DNA from: Salibacterium aidingense DSM 18341
GTDB lineage: Bacteria > Bacillota > Bacilli > Bacillales > Marinococcaceae
Length of the DNA: 64,000 nt
Assembly: GCF_000429685.1 (NCBI RefSeq)
Contig: NZ_AUCI01000001.1
Location: forward strand, 124,001 to 188,000
Direction: 5' to 3'
The notes under the pieces are model-generated. The model did no database searches and had not been told where the DNA came from. It saw only the letters and a program-made list of their open reading frames with translations. Position numbers and translations under genes: made by a program. The first letter of the stretch is position 1, and each line of letters opens with the position of its first letter. This document shows positions 1 to 8,064 of this stretch, in pieces.

Positions 1-252
1 TATATTTCCAAGCGTATCTTTAACGGTACCTTTCCTCTCCTGTACACCTGGACCAATCGACACAGCCAGGGTCGGCGGCTGTCTGGAAGCGACCGTGAAA
101 AAGCTGAACGGCGCCAGATTCAGTATGCCTTTGCTGCTTTTTGACGAAACCCAGGCTATAGGGCGCGGCACTACCGAGCCAATCATAATTTTATAAAAAT
201 CCTGTGTTTCTTCTGCAGCCGGATCAAAGATTTCAGCTCTATCACTTGGCAT
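1..252 (-). CDS. Flavin reductase-like FMN-binding protein, N-terminal part
   Basis: The minus strand from 252 reads MPSDRAEIFDPAAEETQDFY and continues with IGSVVPRPIAWVSS, LNLAPFSFF and PPTLAVSIG; 84 codons are visible before the window edge. The RPIAWVSS and NLAPFSFF blocks are typical of the flavin reductase / flavoredoxin (DIM6/NTAB) split-barrel family, which binds FMN and reduces flavin with NAD(P)H. The ATG has a strong GAAAGGAGGT site 8 nt upstream. The C-terminal half lies outside the window, so the substrate partner and full length cannot be judged. The family call is fairly safe; the precise reaction is not. Confidence 0.75.
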   Translation of the reverse strand, partial: MPSDRAEIFDPAAEETQDFYKIMIGSVVPRPIAWVSSKSSKGILNLAPFSFFTVASRQPPTLAVSIGPGVQERKGTVKDTLGNI

Positions 253-546
253 ATGTATATACCTCCTTTCTTTTTTCGTCTTCAGTATTCCCTTTTTCCC
301 CTGCACAGAAACCGAAGCAGTCTCAAACCTTGCAGAACCACATTTCAAACGAACGTTATCCTCTTTTGACAGATTGATATAATTCAAACTTCTCTCTTCT
401 CCAACAATTTGCTTAAAATATAACGCGCAAAAGGGTGAACATCTTTATTTTCCCCAATATTTCCCGGGAAATTTAATACGACATGTTAGAAAGACTCAGG
501 TTATACCCGACTTATGGCGATTGCTGAAGTTTCCTTGCCCCACAAT
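253..546. other. Intergenic region without a visible gene
   Basis: AT-rich spacer between the flavin reductase-like gene and the paralogue A gene. It must carry the promoter of the flavin reductase-like gene on the minus strand, but no box there is good enough to name. No reading frame with a ribosome-binding site was seen. Confidence 0.5.
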
Positions 547-588
547 AAAAGAACGGGCCCTACGCCTTCAATCCGTTTCTTTTTTTAT
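547..588 (-). terminator. Probable terminator of the paralogue A gene
   Basis: On the minus strand an AACGG / CCGTT stem with A/T extension on both sides is followed by CTTTTATT, directly after the stop codon at 585. The loop is long (about 16 nt), so this is a moderate prediction. Confidence 0.45.
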
Positions 589-1148
589 AACATTAAAATT
601 TTTTCCTGTTTAATATGGTTCATCACTTCCGCGGGCTGAAAGTGATCATCCACAATAACCCGGCCTTTCTGATGATATTCTGTTTTCTGAAGTACTTCCA
701 GCTTTAATACGAATCGAAAGAGAAGTGTCACAAATTGCTTCAGAGTCGAAGACTGATATTTAGTTAAAGGCTGCAGGTTTTCATAAAACCGTTCGTAATA
801 ATCTTTGGCAGTGAACGGCGACTTCGTCTTCCATTGCTCCAGATTAGTAAGAAACTGCATAAAGAACTTTTCCGCCGCGGTATAGGTCTGCGGCTGTTTT
901 TTTATCTTAATTAGTGCATCTTCCGCTATGTAATATAAAATCAGAGTCTCTGCTTCCGGATTTTTCTTCGTCTCGTCCTTTTCTTCTGCAGCAGGAACAG
1001 GAGGTTCCGAACTGGGTATGGTAATAAAATCCTCGATTCCTGCTAATTTTCGTAAATGGACAATGGACTCTTCTGCTTTATCAAATTTCCCATTCTCAAT
1101 AGATTCAGTAAGAATAAGCTGCAACTGTTGTTCTAATAAAGATGACAT
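585..1148 (-). CDS. Unknown protein, paralogue A of a tandem pair
   Basis: A 187-residue protein that I do not recognise. It is clearly homologous to the next gene upstream on the same strand (1330-1950). Shared blocks are the N-terminal helix ending HLRKLAGIEDFI (HLRELSEIEAFI in the neighbour), then YYIAEDALIKIKKQPQTY and the C-terminal QSSTLKQFVTLLFRFVLKL. The middle (about residues 45-65) is a charged low-complexity linker. No signal peptide or membrane segment is present, so it is probably cytoplasmic and helical. The ATG at 1148 has AAAGGAG about 14 nt upstream, a rather long spacing. Paralogue B has its own terminator between the two genes, so they are probably separate units. Confidence 0.7.
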   Translation of the reverse strand: MSSLLEQQLQLILTESIENGKFDKAEESIVHLRKLAGIEDFITIPSSEPPVPAAEEKDETKKNPEAETLILYYIAEDALIKIKKQPQTYTAAEKFFMQFLTNLEQWKTKSPFTAKDYYERFYENLQPLTKYQSSTLKQFVTLLFRFVLKLEVLQKTEYHQKGRVIVDDHFQPAEVMNHIKQEKILML

Positions 1149-1285
1149 AATCGCAGGCCGAACTCCTTTCGATGTTTAGTGGGGCATCTATGAAAACAAT
1201 GTGTTTCCCTGTTGAACAAGTCCTCTTATATTGTTTCGGAATCTTTTTAACAATTTTTAGTATTAACGTTTTCCTCTATTAAAAC

Positions 1286-1306
1286 AGCTTGGGCAGCGCC
1301 CAAGCT
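1286..1306 (-). terminator. Hairpin after paralogue B
   Basis: Perfect 9-bp inverted repeat AGCTTGGGC / GCCCAAGCT with a 3-nt loop. On the minus strand it is followed by GTTTTAAT, a weak U tract, and lies 24 nt after the stop of the gene at 1330. Confidence 0.6.
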
Positions 1307-1329
1307 CAGAGAAAATTATTTGTGTTTTT

Positions 1330-1950
1330 TTACAGCTGAACAACCTTCTTTTCAAATATTTCATTCATGACCTTTTCCGTCTCCATATCCCTTGCCACCA
1401 CATACCGGCTGCGCTGTGGAGGGGTCGGCTTTTCCAGCAGGCCCAGCTGATAGGCTATCCGGAACAACAGGGTAATAAACTGCCGAAGCGTTGAACTTTG
1501 ATACGTTGAATAAGGCTGAAGGCTATCAGCAAATTGGTCAAAATAATCTTTTGAACTGAAAGCCTCCCTCCCTTGCCATTCCTGTATATTTTCAAGAAAC
1601 GTCTGTAAAAATTCCACCTGGACTGCATACGTCTGAGGTGGTTTTTTAAATTTGATAAGGTTTTCTTCCTTTATGTAATAGATGGTAACTCCTTCTCTGG
1701 TACGTTCGCTTCCTGCCTCCCCTTCCTGAACGGCTGCCGCCGAGTGGGACGAAGCAGAATCAGACTTTATTCGGGCTCCTTGTCTTCTCTCTGCCGTCTG
1801 CCTGCCTGCCCGACGTTCCTCCGCAATGAATGCCTCTATTTCCGATAATTCTCTCAAATGGCCGACAGCCTGTTCCGCCCGCTCAAATTGATGATTATCT
1901 ATAGAGTATTGAAGGATAGCCTGAAGTTTTTGTTTCAATTCAAAAGACAA
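1330..1950 (-). CDS. Unknown protein, paralogue B of a tandem pair
   Basis: A 206-residue protein, homologous to the gene at 585-1148 along nearly its whole length. The conserved core reads YYIKEENLIKFKKPPQTY, then EFLQTFLENIQEW, DYFDQFADSLQPY and QSSTLRQFITLLFRIAYQLG. The central linker (about residues 50-85) is Arg/Ser/Glu-rich and the least conserved part. I chose the TTG at 1950, because AAAGGGG lies about 8 nt before it; the upstream in-frame TTG at 1956 would sit only 2 nt from that site. No known domain is recognised. The repeated presence of the same 3-part architecture suggests a local gene duplication followed by divergence of the linker. Confidence 0.7.
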   Translation of the reverse strand: MSFELKQKLQAILQYSIDNHQFERAEQAVGHLRELSEIEAFIAEERRAGRQTAERRQGARIKSDSASSHSAAAVQEGEAGSERTREGVTIYYIKEENLIKFKKPPQTYAVQVEFLQTFLENIQEWQGREAFSSKDYFDQFADSLQPYSTYQSSTLRQFITLLFRIAYQLGLLEKPTPPQRSRYVVARDMETEKVMNEIFEKKVVQL

Positions 1951-2133
1951 GAACAAAACCCCTTTCTATTCATTGTTCATTTTACACAAAACCCGATTCT
2001 ATGGCTATGGGACTTTAACAACTGCGACGACAGCCCTAAAGATTTCTTTTCTTTGATCTCCTCCTTCTATGCCCAACGCTCTTTCTTTTTATTATATCTA
2101 ATAAACTTCAGGAAAAATATATATTTATGACGC

Positions 2134-2161
2134 AAAAAAGCCCCGGGCGAACCGAGGCTTT
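2134..2161 (-). terminator. Terminator of the small Cys-protein gene
   Basis: On the minus strand AAAGCCTCGG and CCGGGGCTTT form a GC-rich stem followed by TTTTTTG, 50 bases after the stop at 2212. Confidence 0.8.
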
Positions 2162-2211
2162 AACTATTGCGTGAGCTTCCTTCAAGCTTTTTTATAAAGA
2201 CCATTTTCCCG

Positions 2212-2400
2212 TCAAAACATATCGATGTTGGAACAATTGCCACATTCGGCGTAGTTCTTACTTTTCATGAGTTCATCGATATACTGTTGGTCATGGGTTC
2301 CTTCTCTCTGTTCCAGCGGAGTTTGATATAATTGGCATGCGTCTCCAGCGTAAGGTGTTCTGTGAATCAAGCAGGTCGTGTGGTCGATTAGAAACTTCAA
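2212..2400 (-). CDS. Small cysteine-containing protein of unknown function
   Basis: A 62-residue product starting at TTG 2400. AAGGAGGA lies about 10 nt upstream of that TTG. The longer frame beginning with ATG at 2424 has no ribosome-binding site, and the Shine-Dalgarno would fall inside it. The product begins KFLIDHTTCLIHRTPYAG and ends with a CxxC pair (ECGNCSNIDMF), so four Cys could bind a metal; this is inference. No membrane segment is seen. Own terminator at 2134-2161. The family was not recognised. Confidence 0.6.
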   Translation of the reverse strand: MKFLIDHTTCLIHRTPYAGDACQLYQTPLEQREGTHDQQYIDELMKSKNYAECGNCSNIDMF

Positions 2401-2527
2401 TGTGTTATATCCTCCTTGCCGCATTTCGTTTAAACAAACGTTTAATTAAATAAAGAAAACTCTGGGAAGGCCCTTAGGAAGTGAATTTTTTACAGTAACT
2501 AATCTATCGATTATCTCCCATTGATGT

Positions 2528-2565
2528 AAAAAAGCCGAAAAGGAGGGAATCCTCCTTTTCGGCTT
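2528..2565 (-). terminator. Strong terminator after the DUF2294 gene
   Basis: A 15-bp perfect inverted repeat (AAGCCGAAAAGGAGG and its complement) with a 4-nt loop, followed on the minus strand by TTTTTTAC. It starts 11 nt after the stop at 2576. Confidence 0.92.
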
Positions 2566-2575
2566 ATGTTCGGCT

Positions 2576-3289
2576 CTATTTATCCGACTCATTTCCACCG
2601 TTCGGCTGGCTGGGTTGTAAAATGATAATAATATAGCTTTTATCCCTATTGAAATCCCAGTCCACAAAGATGTTATTGACTTTTGTGTCCAGTATTTCTT
2701 CAAAATGGCTGGCATCAAGCAGTCTTTTTTCTAAATGACGTTTTGCCAGCCTTAGGTGCTCTCCAAATCCATTCTGTATAAGTTCTTTTTCGATTTTCAC
2801 CAGAATCCCGAACCTGGTAATAATGAGGGTGCGGTCATTTAAAAGGCAGGAATCTACGGCTTCCGGCCATTTTTCCGCCTGCATACTCACCTTTCCAATT
2901 TCTTCATGAATGGCTGCTTTTTTCTCATAATTGTCGAGATGAACTTCTTCTTTGTCGTTCCCCATCTCCCCGACGAGAAGGCCGGTTTGGTCATCAAGAG
3001 ACCAATCGTAATACATATTCTTAATGTCTAGATTCCCGCTTGCTTTTAACGTGGCTTTGATATCGGGAAGGAGCTCCTGCATAAGCAGATCTCTTGTTTC
3101 CTCCACTTTCATCATTTTATTTTGACTGATCAGCACCCGTTCCATCGGAGCAAGAAAATCTCTTAAATAAATAGTGACAAACGGGCGTTTAATCGAAACA
3201 TATACGGAAGATGGCCCTTTACCAAAATTATCACGCAATAGTTTACCTGTATAGCTGGCGATCTCCGCCTGTATGGAATTCTTTTCCAT
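2576..3289 (-). CDS. Protein with two DUF2294-like domains
   Basis: 237 residues. The N-terminal half contains GKGPSSVYVSIKRPFVTIYL followed by a helical stretch, ending near residue 110, which fits the DUF2294 family of small Bacillus proteins (usually about 120 residues). The second half repeats the fold: RTLIITRFGILVKIEKELIQ, AKRHLEKRLL and VNNIFVDWDFNRDKSYIIII mirror YLRDFLAPMERVLISQNK, TRDLLMQELL and IKNMYYDWSLDDQTGLLVGE. It therefore looks like a tandem-domain version, with the GKGP motif lost from copy two. The function of DUF2294 is not established. ATG at 3289 follows GGAAGGTGCCCC. Single-gene unit with a strong terminator. Confidence 0.75.
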   Translation of the reverse strand: MEKNSIQAEIASYTGKLLRDNFGKGPSSVYVSIKRPFVTIYLRDFLAPMERVLISQNKMMKVEETRDLLMQELLPDIKATLKASGNLDIKNMYYDWSLDDQTGLLVGEMGNDKEEVHLDNYEKKAAIHEEIGKVSMQAEKWPEAVDSCLLNDRTLIITRFGILVKIEKELIQNGFGEHLRLAKRHLEKRLLDASHFEEILDTKVNNIFVDWDFNRDKSYIIIILQPSQPNGGNESDK

Positions 3290-3459
3290 GGGGCACCTTC
3301 CTTTTTATATAGACAGAGACATTATTTTCCCTATCCTATGACTTATTATACTTATATTTCTAGCGTAAAAAAGGGTAAACCGGATCTAGGTTTTCGAATC
3401 GTTAACTGGCTACATCATTCCCCAAACCCTGCTTCTTAAAACATTACTACTCATGCGTT

Positions 3460-3478
3460 ATTGGTATAGACAACTATA
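3460..3478 (+). promoter_or_regulatory. NagR/YvoA-type operator ahead of the GlcNAc transporter
   Basis: ATTGGTATAGACAACT, an imperfect palindrome like the dre sites bound by the GntR-family regulator NagR (YvoA) of Bacillus. The 17-mer TGGTATAGACAACTATA (3462-3478) recurs inverted at 9305-9321 ahead of nagA. It lies about 85 nt before the transporter start. Confidence 0.8.
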
Positions 3479-3562
3479 AATATAGATGATAAAATAACCA
3501 AAGCATTTATCCTATAGGGTCAATTTTAGGGATGTTTGAAATAAAGAAAGGAGTTTCTTGTA

Positions 3563-5401
3563 ATGCTTAATTTTTTACAGCGGATTGGAAAGGCATTGAT
3601 GCTTCCCATAGCTACTCTGCCTGCCGCTGCATTGCTGCAGCGATTGGGACAGGACGATCTATTTGATATTCCGTTTATGGCGTCAGCTGGGGCAGCATTG
3701 TTTGACAACCTTGCCCTGCTCTTTGCTATTGGTGTAGCAGTCGGCCTCTCGAAAGATGGCAATGGAGCAGCAGGACTTGCTGGTGTGATAGGGTTCTTTG
3801 TGTTACAGGAAGGAACTGCTGCCATTAATGAAAATGTGGATATGGGATTTTTAGGCGGTATTATTTCAGGTATTATTGCGGGTCTTTTATACAACCGCTT
3901 TCACGATATTAAACTGCCAAATTGGCTCGGCTTTTTCGGAGGCCGCCGATTTGTCCCGATTGTTACGGCTGGAACGATGGTTCTCCTTGCCGGTATTTTC
4001 GGATATGTCTGGCCGCCAGTCCAGGGTTTTATCGATTCGATCGGACAGTGGATCATAAATGCCGGGGCACTCGGCGTCGGCGTATATGGCTTCTTAAACC
4101 GGCTGCTGATTCCAATCGGCCTTCACCACGTACTGAACAGTTTAGTATGGTTTGAGTTTGGTTCCTTTGAGGGGGCTACCGGTGATCTTAACCGCTTCTT
4201 TGCCGGGGATCCATCGGCCGGTATATTTATGGCGGGGATGTTCCCGATCATGATGTTCGGTCTTCCAGCTGCCTGCTTTGCGATGATTGCAGCTGCAAAG
4301 CCGGAAAAACGGGCCCAGGTTTCCGGGCTGCTCGGCGGGCTTGCCCTGACCTCTTTTTTAACCGGTATCACCGAGCCGATTGAATTTTCTTTTATGTTTA
4401 TTTCCCCACTGCTTTATGTTGTGCATGCCTTATTGACAGCGGCTTCGATGGTGATTGCCAATTTGGCCGGAACACTGCATGGTTTTGGATTTTCAGCCGG
4501 AGCTTTTGACTACTTCCTGAATTTCAACTTGGCCACCAAACCCCTGTTGTTAGCTGGTCTCGGAATTGTTTTTGCCATCATCTACTTCATTGTTTTCTAC
4601 GCAATGATTAAGGGGCTTGATCTTAAAACGCCCGGACGGGAAGATGATGGAGAAGAAGCCGTTGTCCATGAAGGCGATGACAAGTATAATGCCATGGCAA
4701 AAGAGTATGTGGCAGCAATTGGAGGATATGATAATATTCAATCTATTGATAATTGTGTCACACGCCTTCGCCTGCAGATGCATGACATGGACAAGGTAGA
4801 TGAAAACCGGCTCAAGCGCAACGGAGCCAAGGGAGTAATGAAAGTAAGTAATACAAACTTACAGATTATCGTAGGAACCGATGTTGAGTTTGTCGCAGAT
4901 GCGATGAGAAACAATCAAAGAGACGGAACAGAAACAAACACAGCTCAACTCACGCTGTCGAGTCCATTAAAAGGGACTATCCTTCCGCTCGATCAAGTAA
5001 ACGATGAAGCTTTTGCCAGCGGAACGCTCGGCAAAGGAACAGCGGTCGTACCGGAAAGCGGAAATTTATATGCACCTTCAGCTGGTACAGTCAGCACTGT
5101 TTTCCCAACAAAGCATGCCTATGGTATTACCACAGGGGATGGCCACGAAATACTTCTTCATATCGGCCTGAATACTGTAGAATTAAATGGAGAATTTTAT
5201 ACGGCTCACGTCCACCAGGGAGAGGAAGTAAAGGAAGGACAGCTGCTTGCTGAGTTTGATGATAAGCGGATCCGGGAAGCCGGATATGATATTACCACTC
5301 CTATTATCATTACAAATGCCGATGATAAACTGGACGTTATCAGCAGCCGGGAAGCTTCCATTCAGCCGGGCGATGTACTCCTAACTATCCAATCTTCCTG
5401 A
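3563..5401 (+). CDS. nagE: PTS N-acetylglucosamine transporter, EIICBA
   Basis: 612-residue three-domain PTS permease that imports N-acetylglucosamine and phosphorylates it to GlcNAc-6-phosphate. EIIC (about 1-355) begins FLQRIGKALMLPIATLPAAA and contains GITEPIEFSFMFISPLLY, typical of the glucose/GlcNAc superfamily. EIIB (about 375-455) has the phospho-cysteine Cys398 in SIDNCVTRLRL. EIIA (about 470-612) has the catalytic His533 in HEILLHIGL. The start has AAAGGAG 9 nt upstream. Substrate choice rests on the EIIC type and on the matching NagR operators here and at nagA. A strong terminator follows, so it is monocistronic. Called nagE here; Bacillus naming also uses nagP. Confidence 0.92.
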   Translation: MLNFLQRIGKALMLPIATLPAAALLQRLGQDDLFDIPFMASAGAALFDNLALLFAIGVAVGLSKDGNGAAGLAGVIGFFVLQEGTAAINENVDMGFLGGIISGIIAGLLYNRFHDIKLPNWLGFFGGRRFVPIVTAGTMVLLAGIFGYVWPPVQGFIDSIGQWIINAGALGVGVYGFLNRLLIPIGLHHVLNSLVWFEFGSFEGATGDLNRFFAGDPSAGIFMAGMFPIMMFGLPAACFAMIAAAKPEKRAQVSGLLGGLALTSFLTGITEPIEFSFMFISPLLYVVHALLTAASMVIANLAGTLHGFGFSAGAFDYFLNFNLATKPLLLAGLGIVFAIIYFIVFYAMIKGLDLKTPGREDDGEEAVVHEGDDKYNAMAKEYVAAIGGYDNIQSIDNCVTRLRLQMHDMDKVDENRLKRNGAKGVMKVSNTNLQIIVGTDVEFVADAMRNNQRDGTETNTAQLTLSSPLKGTILPLDQVNDEAFASGTLGKGTAVVPESGNLYAPSAGTVSTVFPTKHAYGITTGDGHEILLHIGLNTVELNGEFYTAHVHQGEEVKEGQLLAEFDDKRIREAGYDITTPIIITNADDKLDVISSREASIQPGDVLLTIQSS

Positions 5402-5439
5402 CAAAACAAAATGGCTGGGAAACATCGTCATCACAAGGT

Positions 5440-5489
5440 AAAAAACTTCCGAACGATTCTTTATTATGAATCCGTTCGGAAGTTTTTTA
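5440..5489 (+). terminator. Terminator after the GlcNAc transporter
   Basis: Perfect 16-bp stem (AAAAAACTTCCGAACG and its complement) with a 16-nt loop and a terminal run of T residues. The A/T-rich ends make it usable in both directions. Confidence 0.88.
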
Positions 5490-5651
5490 TATCTTTCATC
5501 GCTGCAACAAAATTCTGCGGACATGGCTTTTTTGCAGAGGATACAACAAGAGAAACTACGAAAACCGCGCACGTCCTATGCCTGAAGGCGACCGGCCGGC
5601 TGCTGCTTTTAACATGAAATATTCGCTTTTGCCAGGACGTTTATCTTTTGA

Positions 5652-6386
5652 TTATTTTAATAAAGGAATTCTTTGTTTGTATTTTTCGATGAGCCGGCGG
5701 TTGTGCTCATCCGCACCGTCCACGTTACCGGATAAAAAAACCGGTGGGGTTTCTCCTTTATCTGCAAGCTTTTCAATAATGCCGGCAAACAAACTCTGAA
5801 TCAGAACCGCTCCTATTACGGTGGAGCTTGCTGCGTATGGTTCCGGCACCCTGGGATGTGTCAGCAGGGCGTCGCCTTTTTTGCTCAAATTGTCGAGAAC
5901 CAGATCGACGCTGTCAAAAAGGCGGTCCCCGCTTTCATGGCGGGACGGCTGACTTTTTGAGTATTCAATTGATGTTATTCCCATCACAAACATTCCTTTG
6001 GCTTTTCCATATCGGGCGACATCTATCGGGACGGGGTTGCGTCCGGAAGTAGAAATAACAATGAGCGAATCCTCGGACTGAAAAGAAACCTGTTCCAGAA
6101 ATTCTAAAATATAATTTTCTTTCCGTTCATTCAGCGACGACTGACGTGCACCTTGATGAAGCATCAGAGATTCCTCCAGCAATGGATTTACCGGCACCAG
6201 CCCTCCTGCGCGGTAAAATACTTCTTCGCTGAGGACATGGGAATGACCCGCACCAAAAACATGAATAACACCGTTATTGCTGATAGTATGGGCCAAGTGT
6301 TCTACGGCCTGTGTCATTGTGTCAGCCTGGTTGATTTTCACTGCTTTCAATAATTCCTGAATGTGATTAATATAACGAAACACCAT
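5652..6386 (-). CDS. SIS-domain phosphosugar-binding protein (UPF0309 type)
   Basis: 244 residues with a sugar isomerase (SIS) fold: GVIHVFGAGHSHVLSEEVFY binds the sugar phosphate and DSLIVISTSGRNPVPIDVA carries the Ser/Thr-rich phosphate loop typical of SIS domains. The overall pattern fits the UPF0309 family, whose exact reaction is not established. Its place beside the GlcNAc genes suggests work on an amino-sugar phosphate. It is unlikely to be MurQ, as the etherase motifs are not apparent. It lies on the minus strand downstream of nagR but is separated from it by a terminator, so it may have its own promoter. Confidence 0.75.
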   Translation of the reverse strand: MVFRYINHIQELLKAVKINQADTMTQAVEHLAHTISNNGVIHVFGAGHSHVLSEEVFYRAGGLVPVNPLLEESLMLHQGARQSSLNERKENYILEFLEQVSFQSEDSLIVISTSGRNPVPIDVARYGKAKGMFVMGITSIEYSKSQPSRHESGDRLFDSVDLVLDNLSKKGDALLTHPRVPEPYAASSTVIGAVLIQSLFAGIIEKLADKGETPPVFLSGNVDGADEHNRRLIEKYKQRIPLLK

Positions 6387-6465
6387 ACAGTCCCCTTTTA
6401 TCTGCAGACTTTTTCCTTTCTATATTCTACACTAAGTTATGACACAATCAATCGCAGCCTCCATA

Positions 6466-6514
6466 AAATAAAAAGAAAGGAACCGCCTCTCCTCCCAGTA
6501 AAGGCCGGTTCCTT
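6466..6514 (-). terminator. Terminator of the nagABR operon
   Basis: On the minus strand AAGGAACCG and CGGTTCCTT pair across a 20-nt loop and are followed by TCTTTTTATTTTA. It begins 47 nt after the stop of the GntR gene. Confidence 0.75.
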
Positions 6515-6560
6515 GTTTTCTCCAGTAGAAAAGCAGCTGGATCCGTTTATCGAGTATTCT

Positions 6561-7283
6561 TTATCTGGGCATTTTAATTGTAAATTTATAGCGGTCCCCG
6601 CGGTACGCAGATTTCACATATTCCAGCGGGGTACCGTCTTCCAGATAAGTGATGCGTTGAATCAGCAGGATTGGATCTCCTTCATTGATATCGAGGCGGC
6701 CGGCTTCCTCTGTGTTAGCAAGAGAAGCTTCAAATGTCTGCTCTCCATCGCCTATTTTAAATCCCTTTTCTTTCTCAAGAAAATAGTAAATCGAGCGGTT
6801 TTCTATATCTTCCGGCAGTTCCCCGACAATGGCACTGTTTATAAATGTTCTTTCATAGGCCATCGGAACATCATCGGCCAAGCGGATCCGTTTAATTTCA
6901 TAAACCGGCACGTCCGTATTGGCCTGAAGTTTTTCAGACACTTTCAATGGAGCAGTTCGGAGAGTGTACTGAATCAGTACACTTCCGGGAGTAAGCCCGC
7001 GTGCTTTCATATCTTCGGTAAAACTGGTCAGCCCCTGCAGCGGCTGCTCAATTTTCGGTTCAGCGACAAATGTGCCTTTCCCTTTCTCTCGGTGGAGAAG
7101 ACCTTCATTCGCCAGCTCCGTTACAGCCTGGCGGACCGTCATCCGGCTTACATCAAAATCTTCCGCAAAGATCCGTTCGGAAGGGAGCATATCTCCGGGT
7201 TCCCATTCTGCGGTATCTATTTTTTTTCGTATCATTTCCTGGATTTGGTAGTAAATCGGTAAGGGTGAATTTTTATCGATCAT
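6561..7283 (-). CDS. nagR: GntR/HutC-family repressor of GlcNAc genes
   Basis: 240 residues. The N-terminal winged helix (about 1-75) reads LPIYYQIQEMIRKKI, LPSERIFAEDFDVSRMTVRQ and GKGTFVAEP. The C-terminal UTRA domain (about 90-240), with YEIKRIRLADDVPMAYERTF, binds a small effector, in this subgroup an amino-sugar phosphate. I start it at ATG 7283, whose ATGA overlaps the stop of nagB, which indicates translational coupling. GGGAG lies just upstream. The frame can extend to a GTG at 7295, which is less likely. It is the last gene of nagA-nagB-nagR, so it probably represses its own operon through the site at 9305-9321. Confidence 0.88.
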   Translation of the reverse strand: MIDKNSPLPIYYQIQEMIRKKIDTAEWEPGDMLPSERIFAEDFDVSRMTVRQAVTELANEGLLHREKGKGTFVAEPKIEQPLQGLTSFTEDMKARGLTPGSVLIQYTLRTAPLKVSEKLQANTDVPVYEIKRIRLADDVPMAYERTFINSAIVGELPEDIENRSIYYFLEKEKGFKIGDGEQTFEASLANTEEAGRLDINEGDPILLIQRITYLEDGTPLEYVKSAYRGDRYKFTIKMPR

Positions 7284-8062
7284 CGCAGCTCCCACTCCCT
7301 TTGGTCGGCCATATATTCTGCAGCCGGCTCTCCTTTCTCAAAAGAAACAGCCGAAAGAGCCGGTTCATCCGCTATTATTGTAACATATGGATGATCCTGC
7401 AGGATCGAAGCAGGAAAATCTTGCGTTTTTTCCTCATTCAACAGCTTGGCCATGGCCTGCTTTTTTCGCTCCCCGGACGCCAGCAGTATAATCCGGCGGC
7501 TGTCCATGATGGAGGCGATTCCCATTGTAATGGCTCGGTTGGGCACATTTTCTTTTTTTTCAAAATAACGGGCGTTTGCTTCGCGGGTGGATGGATTTAA
7601 ATCTACAATGTGCGTCCGTGACGTAAAGGAGGTGCCTGGTTCGTTGAAACCGATATGACCATTTTCTCCGATTCCAAGCAGCTGCACATCGACCCCGCCC
7701 TTTTCTTGAATGAGTTGTTCATAACGCTCTGCCTCGTTTTCCAGATCTGCTGCATCTCCCCGTGGCAGATGGGTTTGAGAAGCCTTCAGCTGCAATGGTT
7801 CAAATAACCGTTCTGCCATGTAACGATGATAACTGTTCGGATGCGACGGAGACAGCCCCTCATACTCATCCAGGTTAAATGTATGAATCCTGGAAAGATC
7901 CAGGTCCTGCGATTTTTGAATCAATGAACGATAGGTAGCTTCAGGGGTTCCTCCGGTAGCAAGGCCGAGCACCACCTCTGGATCATTCTTTATTTCCTGT
8001 ATAAACAGCTCTGCTGCCAGATCACTCATTTCTTGATAATTATTTACTGGTATCACTCGCAT
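7280..8062 (-). CDS. nagB: Glucosamine-6-phosphate deaminase
   Basis: 260 residues, the usual length of the short Bacillus form without the allosteric C-terminal extension. It converts glucosamine-6-phosphate to fructose-6-phosphate and ammonia. Visible motifs are VLGLATGGTP (phosphate loop), the catalytic Asp65 in FNLDEYEGL, and GIGENGHIGFNEP with catalytic His136. The gene starts 2 nt after the nagA stop; the ribosome-binding site AAAGGAGGGG lies inside the end of nagA. Its stop overlaps the nagR start. Confidence 0.95.
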   Translation of the reverse strand: MRVIPVNNYQEMSDLAAELFIQEIKNDPEVVLGLATGGTPEATYRSLIQKSQDLDLSRIHTFNLDEYEGLSPSHPNSYHRYMAERLFEPLQLKASQTHLPRGDAADLENEAERYEQLIQEKGGVDVQLLGIGENGHIGFNEPGTSFTSRTHIVDLNPSTREANARYFEKKENVPNRAITMGIASIMDSRRIILLASGERKKQAMAKLLNEEKTQDFPASILQDHPYVTIIADEPALSAVSFEKGEPAAEYMADQREWELR

Positions 8063-8064
8063 AG

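Noticed and set aside
1858-2130. Plus-strand 90-codon frame
   Set aside because: It overlaps the start of the paralogue B gene on the other strand and has no ribosome-binding site; AT-rich chance frame.
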